Source of the DNA: a virus | Length of the DNA stretch: 22,634 nt | Virus record (IMG/VR): IMGVR_UViG_3300044684_000111 | Span: 1-22,634 of that record | Direction: 5' to 3' (one strand) | Shown: positions 16,436 to 22,012 of the stretch, one piece after another | Layout: every line of letters starts with the position of its first letter | Numbering within the stretch: position 1 is the stretch's first letter | Program-made: the position numbers and the translations under genes | The notes under the pieces: model-generated | What the model saw: the letters and a program-made list of their open reading frames with translations, nothing else | Database searches by the model: none | Told to the model about the DNA's origin: nothing

Positions 16436-17773
16436 ATGAGGCTGCTGCTTGTCGACAACGCCGGGCTTATGACCGACTTCGCCCTGCGCTGTCAGGACGC
16501 AGGCCACGAGATTCGCTGGTACATTCGCCAGACGCGAACGACCGAAGGAATCGGCAAAGGGCTGCTCGTCGGCAAGAACCGGATGGTCGACGATTACCAG
16601 CCATGGGCTAGGTGGGCCGACCTCATCATGCTCGCCGACAACGTGCGCTACCTTCACGACATGGAGCGCTGGCGGCAGGAGGGGATTCCGGTCGTCGGCG
16701 CCTGTGTCGAGAGCGCCGCCTGGGAGACTGACCGCCACGCGGGGCAGAAGATATTGAAGTCGGTCGGGATCAAAGTTCCCCCCTACAAGATGTTCGACGA
16801 CTACGACCGCGCCATTGCCTACGTGAAGCGCGAGGGGCGCGCGTTCGTCTCCAAGCCCTGCGGCGATGAGGAGGACAAGAGCCTCTCCTACGTCGCGAAG
16901 TCGCCGGCCGACATGGCGTACATGCTGGAGCGGTGGAAGAAGAACCATCGCCACAAGGACGCTTTCATCCTGCAAGAGCGTGTAAACGGCATCGAGATGG
17001 CCGTGGGCGGCTGGTTCGGCCCCAACGGCTTCCTCCCCGGCTGGCACGAGAATTGGGAATTCAAGAAGCTCATGGCCGGAGACACCGGCCCGGCGACCGG
17101 CGAGATGGGTACGATCATCCGTGCGGTACCGAAGTCGAAGCTCGCCGACCTGGTGCTGAAGCCGGTCGAGCAGAAGCTCGCCGACCTCGACTACGTGGGC
17201 TACGTCGATGTCAACTGCATCATCGGCGAAGACGGTACGCCGTGGCCGCTGGAATTCACCATGCGACCGGGGTGGCCCACCTTCAACATTCAGATGGCGA
17301 TGCTGAAGGATGGCGAAGACCCTGCGAACTGGCTTTTCGAGCTGGCCGAGGGCCAGTCATGCGACCCCTTCAGGATGAACGAAGTGGCCTGCGGCGTAGT
17401 GATGGCGATACCCGATTTTCCGTTCAGCCGATTCACTCGCAAAGACGTTCATGGTATCCCTATTTACAAGCTCAACAATAAGAACCGCTACCGCCGCAAC
17501 CTGCACCCCTGCGAGGTGCAGCAGGGTGAAGCGCCAACCGATGTAAATGGAAAGGTGGTGACGCTGCCATGTCTGACGACGGCCGGAGATTACTTACTCG
17601 TAGGGAGCGGCGTCGGCTTGAGCGTGAGGGAAGCGCGGCAAAGAGCGTACCGAGCCCTCGAAAGTCTCGAAGTACCAAACAGCCCGTTCTGGAGACCCGA
17701 CATCGGGCAGCGCCTGAAGAAGCAGCTACCGACCCTTCAATCCCTGGGCTTCGCGAAGGGCTTGGCCTTCTAA
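16436..17773 (+). CDS. PurD-like ATP-grasp ligase, 445 aa
   Basis: Resembles phosphoribosylamine-glycine ligase (PurD) in length and order. There is a Rossmann-like N domain (MRLLLVDNAGLMTDF) and ATP-grasp blocks: EGRAFVSKPCGDEEDKSLS (133-151), FILQERVNGIEMAVGGWF (177-194), TGEMGTI (221-227) and PLEFTMRPGWP (271-281). A PurD-type C-terminal end follows (REARQRAYRALESLEV and FWRPDIGQRL). PurD joins glycine to phosphoribosylamine using ATP. Deviations: the N-terminal GGREHAL-type motif is absent, the Gly-rich loop after Lys140 is acidic, and the metal-site EFNxRxGDPE is EFTMRPGWPT (Asn to Thr, Asp to Trp). The substrate may therefore differ. GGGAG (16421-16425) is the likely ribosome site. The last 205 nt overlap the next gene. 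Confidence 0.75.
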   Translation: MRLLLVDNAGLMTDFALRCQDAGHEIRWYIRQTRTTEGIGKGLLVGKNRMVDDYQPWARWADLIMLADNVRYLHDMERWRQEGIPVVGACVESAAWETDRHAGQKILKSVGIKVPPYKMFDDYDRAIAYVKREGRAFVSKPCGDEEDKSLSYVAKSPADMAYMLERWKKNHRHKDAFILQERVNGIEMAVGGWFGPNGFLPGWHENWEFKKLMAGDTGPATGEMGTIIRAVPKSKLADLVLKPVEQKLADLDYVGYVDVNCIIGEDGTPWPLEFTMRPGWPTFNIQMAMLKDGEDPANWLFELAEGQSCDPFRMNEVACGVVMAIPDFPFSRFTRKDVHGIPIYKLNNKNRYRRNLHPCEVQQGEAPTDVNGKVVTLPCLTTAGDYLLVGSGVGLSVREARQRAYRALESLEVPNSPFWRPDIGQRLKKQLPTLQSLGFAKGLAF

Positions 17774-18069
17774 GCGACACCCCCGACTTCAACCTGCTGG
17801 TCCAGTCCAGCCTCGCGTTCGCGCGCGAGGTGATGGAGATGGTGCTCCCCGAGGACGCTCCAATCGCCGAACGGCTGAAGCTCATGGGGCTCAAGAAAGA
17901 GGTGATGGCCTCGGTGCTGTCGGCGGGGGTGCGCGTCAACGACGCGGCGCTCCGCAAGCAGGACAAGGATAAAGTCGGCGAGTTGCTCGCCAAGGTAAAA
18001 GGCAAGACCAGCCCCGAGCCGGAACCGGAGGTGTCCGAAAAGGTTACGATGAGCGACCTCTTCAACTAG
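17569..18069 (+). CDS. Hypothetical protein overlapping the ligase gene, 166 aa
   Basis: Not recognised. Residues 1-68 are read out of frame within the ligase gene and are Arg/Ser/Pro-rich and probably disordered (RRLLTRRERRRLEREGS). Residues ~69-166 are unique and look like a folded helical domain (SDTPDFNLLVQSSLAFAREV, RLKLMGLKKEVMASVLSAG, DKDKVGELLAKVKG) with an acidic tail. ATG at 17569 has GGAAAGG about 13 nt upstream. The next in-frame ATG is near 17833, which would cut into the helical domain. As last late gene it could be a small DNA-packaging protein, since T7 has its small terminase near this end of the late region, but no motif proves it. Confidence 0.65.
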   Translation: MSDDGRRLLTRRERRRLEREGSAAKSVPSPRKSRSTKQPVLETRHRAAPEEAATDPSIPGLREGLGLLSDTPDFNLLVQSSLAFAREVMEMVLPEDAPIAERLKLMGLKKEVMASVLSAGVRVNDAALRKQDKDKVGELLAKVKGKTSPEPEPEVSEKVTMSDLFN

Positions 18070-18070
18070 A

Positions 18071-18079
18071 CTGTTATAC
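18071..18079. repeat. Right inverted 9-mer flanking the PurD-like cassette
   Basis: CTGTTATAC, reverse complement of 16427-16435, starting 2 nt after the stop at 18067-18069. On the plus strand it forms TGTTATACT, a good extended -10 (TG-N-TATACT) pointing toward attP and antisense to the integrase. No convincing -35 element is seen at normal spacing. Confidence 0.45.
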
Positions 18080-18131
18080 TTTAAAAAACTATGCGCTCCA
18101 CGCGGTAAGCGCGCGGCAAACGACCCCAAAC

Positions 18132-18197
18132 GGTCCCTCTGCGGTACTAGCATAAGTTAGGAAGGAGCGCGGTCGGAATGCTGGTTTCAGAGGGAAC
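18132..18197. repeat. Inverted repeat beside attP (possible integrase arm sites)
   Basis: GGTCCCTCTG (18132-18141) and CAGAGGGAAC (18188-18197) are inverted copies matching at 9 of 10 positions. In addition, GCGGTA occurs at 18102-18107 and 18141-18146, and twice beyond attP at 18313-18318 and 18324-18329 inside the integrase 3' end. Tyrosine integrases usually bind short arm repeats on both sides of the core; these are candidates only. Confidence 0.35.
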
Positions 18198-18212
18198 AGT
18201 GTGTGGGGCGCA

Positions 18213-18260
18213 GTGTTGACATCGCAGGGGTCGCAAGTTCAATCCTTGCCACGCCCACCA
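18213..18260 (+). other. Probable attP core: 3' part of a tRNA-Val(GAC)-like gene
   Basis: Reads as the last 48 nt of a tRNA. It contains anticodon loop TTGACAT (18216-18222, anticodon GAC), 3' anticodon stem CGCAG (18223-18227), variable GGGTC, T-stem GCAAG/CTTGC with loop TTCAATC (18233-18249), acceptor 3' strand CACGCCC, discriminator A and CCA (18258-18260). The matching 5' acceptor strand, D arm and a well-paired 5' anticodon stem are missing upstream, so it is not a working tRNA. Such fragments restore the host tRNA when a phage integrates. The integrase gene ends 15 nt downstream and phage genes lie on both sides, which marks attP rather than attL or attR. Confidence 0.8.
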
Positions 18261-18275
18261 TTCCTTTTCAAAGAG

Positions 18276-19484
18276 TTAGGCCGCTTTTCGGCCGTGCGTG
18301 TCGGGGTCTTGCGCGGTATCCGCGCGGTAAAAGGCCCCCGGCACCTTCGCCTCTATCTCGTCGATTATTTGCTCAATACTTGCGCGAGCGTTCGCGAGGT
18401 AGTCGGGTCGGAGCGGCGCATAAAGCTCTGAGACCGAATCGAATTTGCGGTGCCCCAGGAACGCCTCGACCTCCGGCCAGTCGGTCGACCGCATCCGGCT
18501 GCGAAGCAAATCGGCCATCGAACGGCGCACCAGCTTGGCACCCGATTCGCGATCACCGGGGAGGCCGATGTCGGCGGCCATTGTGTCCCATGCCTTGCGA
18601 ATCGAGTTGACGGGGATGATCGGCCCCTTGGGGAGCGAGTTGAGCCAGTCGACGCCCTGCTTGGCGACCGGCACCACCGCGCGGTACTTCTTCGTCTGCC
18701 TGCGGTTCTTCGGGTTCAAATTGAAGATGTTGGCACCGGGGTGCCATTGGTCGCGAGCAGGATCGGTGCTCGCCTCCAGCACCGCGTCAGGGCGGCCGAG
18801 CGTCAGCACCGACAACCGGAGGAAGTAGAGGAGGTTCTTCCGTTTCTCGCCTTCGAGCGCGTAGGCGAACATCTGCGCCAGCGTGTCGACGTTTGCGCGG
18901 TAAAGCGGGGTCCGGTTGACCTCCTTGGCAGGGATCGGCCGGAAGCGCGCTCCGTGGTCGTCAGCGTAGTTGATGGCCGCGGCGAGCTGGAGGACGCTGT
19001 TCTCGATCGTCGACAATGCCCGCTCGCGCTCCGCGTCCCCGGCTTTGACCGGCTTGGCCGCCAACCAGCGGCGGAACTTGTCGATCCAATCCTTGTCGAC
19101 CTGGTTGCAGCGCACCTCCTCCTGCTCCGTCTCCTCGATGTAGTCGGTGACGTGCTTGAGGCGGTGGCGGATCGCGTCGGCGCCGGGCAGCAGCTCCTTC
19201 GAGGCTGCGTACCGGGACATAGCGTCGAGGACTAGCGGACTGCGGACCCCTTGGATCGGTTGACCACAGGTCGGGCAAAAGGAACGACCTTGCGATTCGT
19301 CGAACATTTTGTCGACGACTTTGGCGGCTTCTCCAAGGTCCGTCGTGCCCGAGCTAATGCTTCTTTCCCGTTTTCGCTCGGGGTCGTACCAGGTGATGAT
19401 GAGGGAGTCGCGTCCGTCCCTCGGCGGGTCGAGCCGATATTTCCCTCGCTGGTAGAGGGGCTTGGGGCGTTTCGCTCTCGGCAT
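18276..19484 (-). CDS. int: Tyrosine recombinase (phage integrase), 402 aa
   Basis: Catalyses site-specific integration at the adjacent tRNA-derived site. Residues ~12-60 look like an arm-binding domain (YRLDPPRDGRDSLIITWYD). A lone CPTC (70-73) follows. A core-binding helical region spans ~85-180. The catalytic domain has Arg231 (LTLGRPDAVL), the Lys region KNRRQTKKYRAVVPV (259-273), Arg320 in AKLVRRSMADL, His345 in AFLGHRKF and the probable nucleophile Tyr355 (VSELYAPL). The usual His of the H-x-x-R motif is Lys317 here. It is the last gene of the minus-strand replication operon and overlaps the upstream small gene by 253 nt. The start ATG at 19484 has only a weak ribosome site (GAAGC). Confidence 0.88.
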   Translation of the reverse strand: MPRAKRPKPLYQRGKYRLDPPRDGRDSLIITWYDPERKRERSISSGTTDLGEAAKVVDKMFDESQGRSFCPTCGQPIQGVRSPLVLDAMSRYAASKELLPGADAIRHRLKHVTDYIEETEQEEVRCNQVDKDWIDKFRRWLAAKPVKAGDAERERALSTIENSVLQLAAAINYADDHGARFRPIPAKEVNRTPLYRANVDTLAQMFAYALEGEKRKNLLYFLRLSVLTLGRPDAVLEASTDPARDQWHPGANIFNLNPKNRRQTKKYRAVVPVAKQGVDWLNSLPKGPIIPVNSIRKAWDTMAADIGLPGDRESGAKLVRRSMADLLRSRMRSTDWPEVEAFLGHRKFDSVSELYAPLRPDYLANARASIEQIIDEIEAKVPGAFYRADTAQDPDTHGRKAA

Positions 19485-19645
19485 CTTTGCTTCAGATATT
19501 CGGCAGCTCGTTGCTGGATCAGTTCGTAGCCGCCGATCGCTGCCAGCAACGCCAGCGAATCGGGGTCGAAGAACATACCTTTTCCAAGCTCTAGCTGTCT
19601 AGTTATACGTCTGCATAACGGAACGACCCGGGATTCATCAATCAT
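19232..19645 (-). CDS. Small hypothetical protein overlapping int, 137 aa
   Basis: The first ~53 residues (19485-19645) are unique and look folded and helical: SRVVPLCRRITRQLELG, then FDPDSLALLAAIGGYELIQQ and RAAEYLKQR. The remaining ~84 residues are read out of frame with the N-terminal part of int and are Ser/Thr/Pro/Arg-rich, probably a disordered tail dictated by the integrase frame. The ATG at 19645 lies 17 nt after the primase stop with GAGGG in between, supporting a real gene. Position directly upstream of int would suit an excision factor, but no helix-turn-helix or Xis motif can be identified. Confidence 0.55.
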   Translation of the reverse strand: MIDESRVVPLCRRITRQLELGKGMFFDPDSLALLAAIGGYELIQQRAAEYLKQRCRERNAPSPSTSEGNIGSTRRGTDATPSSSPGTTPSENGKEALARARRTLEKPPKSSTKCSTNRKVVPFARPVVNRSKGSAVR

Positions 19646-19662
19646 TTACTCGATCCCTCTTA

Positions 19663-21519
19663 CTAATAAACAGTCTCGGTTATGAGCGGGCCCGAAGGGT
19701 TTTCCTCAATCGTTACCATTTCGTTATCTTTGGCCCACCTAAGAAGCTCGCGCCACGACTGCTCGGGGCTACCTCGCCTGTTTCTTACGAGTTCTTTGTA
19801 TCTGCTTTCGAGCTTTGCCAGCGGTACGGGCGAAACCTTGGCCTCTAGTTTCAATTCGGCCCGCAAATCTTCAAACGCACCAAGGAAAAGCTCGATGCGA
19901 GAGTCGGGTGGTTGCTTGTCTTTACCGCGTTTTTGCCGCGCGAGTGTGCCATAAATGACACGCTGAGTCGTCACGTCTCGGCCTTTTCCGGTGAAGTCGG
20001 GGAGCACGGTGACGGGCTCCAGAACGAAGCTGCCCCACGATCCGGTGGGCGCGTCGCGGCTTTTCGTGCACTCGACGAACCGCTCGTTGCCCTCTTGAAA
20101 TATCTCGGCCACGACATCGAATCCCGCGTGAAGTGCGTAGCCGCCGCGCAGCCCGTGTCCGGTCTTCGGTGGGTGGTGCGTCACCAGCACAAGGCACTGG
20201 AACGCGACGGCCATCTGTTCGAGATAATTGAGCGCTCGGCCGATTTCGCTGTTGTCGTTCTCGTTCTCTAGGAGACCCGAGGCCGTGAGCGTGTCGATCA
20301 CAACAACGCCAAGTCGAACGCCCTTGGCACGGAGTAAACGGTTAGCCTCTTCAAGCGTGTCCGTCACCTCTTTGTAATTGTCTTTCATCAATTTGACGGT
20401 GGTGGCGACCACTGGTCCCGGCTGGTCGTAGCCGGCCATTCGGGCGGGCAGACCGCCGATCCCTTCAGCGGTGAGAATTACCGTCCCAACTTCCTCATCG
20501 CACTTGACGCCAAGCCACGGTTCGCCGGAGCCCAGGCAGGCCCCGAGGTCGAGCGCGAGAAAGGTCTTGCCGCTGTTCGAGGGGCCGACCAGTGCTGCGG
20601 TGCCAATCCTCGGGAAGCGATTGAACATCAACCACTGCTGCGAGAGGTCGAGCGTCTTGTCGCCGAGCCACAGGAATTTAGGCTTGGGCTTTGGCGGCAC
20701 CTCGGGCACAACCACGCCATCGAATTCCGCCTCGATCGACTGCGACCCGGCTGGTGTCAGGCGGTTACGCCAGGCGCTGTCGGCAATCCGGCGTATCGCC
20801 TCCTCTTCGAGCGGAGGGTCGTTCTTCGCATCGTTCCACTCAAGCAGGAGGTCGAAGCACATCTCCGACGACACGCCGCGGTCTATGACTTCGCAAGCGG
20901 TAACGTAGGTCCAGTTGTCGCGATTGCCTTCGGGCGAGCCCTTGCGGCCTTCAAGGTACGCTGTCGCCATCGCCAGCGCTTCGTCGGTGTCGAGTTCGCC
21001 GACCGCCTGCCTGTCGGCCTTCCTGCGGCGCTGCTGGCAGTGCTTTGCCAGCTCGGCCGGCGCGGGAATAAGCGGAAGATCCTTGAGGATCGTGTACTCT
21101 TTGCCGTCGACCACGGAGCCCGGCGCGAGCACGTAGCCGAGACCGCCCGCGCGAACGTCTATGCTCTTGGTGAGCGCCGCCTGGCCGACCGCGGTATCAT
21201 CCCTGTAGTAGATGTGGCGCCCGCCCGATGGTGTCTGCACCGTCAGAGTCTCGTCGGGGAAGCTTAGCAGTTCCCAATCCGCCGAACCTGTCTTGCCGTT
21301 CTTGTCGTCGAGGTCGGCGACGATCAGCCCGTCAGTGGCAACGCCGACGTTGTACTCGTGCTTGCCCCACAGGCTGCGGATTCGATCAGCGTCGCGGGTG
21401 GCGAGGTCTTTCCAGTTTCCCTTGAGCGCGGGCTCCTTCGAGCCTTCGCGTAAGGGGAAGACGGCGAACCCCCTCCCCGCCCATTCCAGGGCACAATCCA
21501 CCATGCGGCGCTCGGGCAT
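19663..21519 (-). CDS. Primase-polymerase / RecA-like helicase fusion, 618 aa
   Basis: Likely makes primers and unwinds DNA for phage replication. Residues ~1-160 resemble the bifunctional primase-polymerase N domain: YNVGVATDGLIVADLDDKNG (56-75, acidic pair Asp69/Asp71), TPSGGRHIYYR (96-106) and GLGYVLAPGS (126-135). A helical linker with DNWTYVTACEVIDRGV follows. Residues ~300-500 are a RecA/AAA ATPase: Walker A GPSNSGKTFLAL (312-323), Walker B GVVVIDTLTA (404-413), sensor region LVLVTHHPPKTG (443-454) and LRGG. A charged C-terminal ~100 residues could be a DNA-binding helical unit. It starts 6 nt after the upstream stop. Confidence 0.85.
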   Translation of the reverse strand: MPERRMVDCALEWAGRGFAVFPLREGSKEPALKGNWKDLATRDADRIRSLWGKHEYNVGVATDGLIVADLDDKNGKTGSADWELLSFPDETLTVQTPSGGRHIYYRDDTAVGQAALTKSIDVRAGGLGYVLAPGSVVDGKEYTILKDLPLIPAPAELAKHCQQRRRKADRQAVGELDTDEALAMATAYLEGRKGSPEGNRDNWTYVTACEVIDRGVSSEMCFDLLLEWNDAKNDPPLEEEAIRRIADSAWRNRLTPAGSQSIEAEFDGVVVPEVPPKPKPKFLWLGDKTLDLSQQWLMFNRFPRIGTAALVGPSNSGKTFLALDLGACLGSGEPWLGVKCDEEVGTVILTAEGIGGLPARMAGYDQPGPVVATTVKLMKDNYKEVTDTLEEANRLLRAKGVRLGVVVIDTLTASGLLENENDNSEIGRALNYLEQMAVAFQCLVLVTHHPPKTGHGLRGGYALHAGFDVVAEIFQEGNERFVECTKSRDAPTGSWGSFVLEPVTVLPDFTGKGRDVTTQRVIYGTLARQKRGKDKQPPDSRIELFLGAFEDLRAELKLEAKVSPVPLAKLESRYKELVRNRRGSPEQSWRELLRWAKDNEMVTIEENPSGPLITETVY

Positions 21520-21525
21520 GGCGGC

Positions 21526-21756
21526 TCAAGCGTAGACGAGGGTGTAGTGGTAGTGCTTGCCCGTAGGGCGAACATCATTCCCGGTTCGGTTGGCGTAGCG
21601 CGTCAGCGCCGGGCCGACCCGCTGAGAAAGCTCGCGATCGGTCTTGCCTTCGGGGTCGCCGTAAAGCGCTTCGTAAAGCTCCCGCACGGTCGCGACTTCT
21701 TTTAGAAGGAACACCCCCTCTATCACCTGAGACTGGCGCGACTTTCTACTTGGCAT
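21526..21756 (-). CDS. Small hypothetical protein in the replication operon, 76 aa
   Basis: Start is ATG at 21756 (MPSRKSRQSQVIEGVFLLKE), not the longer upstream reading, because the preceding gene ends 10 nt inside it and GAGG lies just upstream. The protein is mixed helical (ATVRELYEALYGDPEGK, ELSQRVGPALTRYANRTG) and ends in a beta strand (KHYHYTLVYA). The alternation of helices and a C-terminal hairpin recalls a small winged-helix domain, but this is only an impression. It overlaps the upstream gene by 11 nt and precedes the primase by 6 nt, pointing to a DNA-metabolism or regulatory role. Confidence 0.6.
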   Translation of the reverse strand: MPSRKSRQSQVIEGVFLLKEVATVRELYEALYGDPEGKTDRELSQRVGPALTRYANRTGNDVRPTGKHYHYTLVYA

Positions 21757-22012
21757 GGTTAGCCTCGATCCACTCACGCACCTCGCGAGCGGCTTCAATA
21801 TAAGCAGCGCTCGGGGTCTTGGTTTCTTCTTGCCCGGGGCGGAAAGCCGCCCAAATTTTGTTGCGGAGGCGAAGGGGAAGCTTGAACCAGTGCTGCCTGC
21901 ACCCCCACTGCGCGGGCGGAACGTTCTTCTCGCAGCCCGGCCAGTGGCAATGGTGGTTGCCTGCGCGACCCTCGACCATTTTCGCACGAACGTAGTCTGC
22001 TTTACTTGGCAT
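21746..22012 (-). CDS. Small Cys/His (zinc-binding-like) phage protein, 88 aa
   Basis: A probable single zinc site is formed by Cys22, Cys27, Cys38 and His41 (HCHWPGCEKN and WGCRQHWFKLP). The helical C-terminal half is Trp-rich (LRNKIWAAFRPGQEETK, AREVREWIEANHAK). It resembles a conserved hypothetical found in replication regions of phages; the function is unknown to me. It lacks the His-Asn-His residues of an HNH nuclease. ATG at 22012 has a strong ribosome site (GGGAGGG on the minus strand, 22021-22027, 8 nt away) inside the polymerase gene. It overlaps polymerase by 11 nt and the next gene by 11 nt. Confidence 0.75.
   Translation of the reverse strand: MPSKADYVRAKMVEGRAGNHHCHWPGCEKNVPPAQWGCRQHWFKLPLRLRNKIWAAFRPGQEETKTPSAAYIEAAREVREWIEANHAK

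Noticed and set aside
16418-17047. Upstream extension of the antisense membrane ORF across the ligase gene
   Set aside because: That part is the antisense of a conserved ATP-grasp gene; only the last 44 codons look like a protein.
18185-18260. A complete tRNA gene ending at the CCA
   Set aside because: The 5' acceptor strand, D arm and a fully paired anticodon stem are missing; only the 3' part is tRNA-like.
18279-18293. Hairpin GGCCG-CTTTT-CGGCC as a terminator for int or the late genes
   Set aside because: Only a 5-bp stem inside the int 3' end and no proper T-tract on either side.
18450-19235. Plus-strand ORF (261 codons) opposite int
   Set aside because: Antisense of a gene with clear recombinase motifs; composition is shadow-like.
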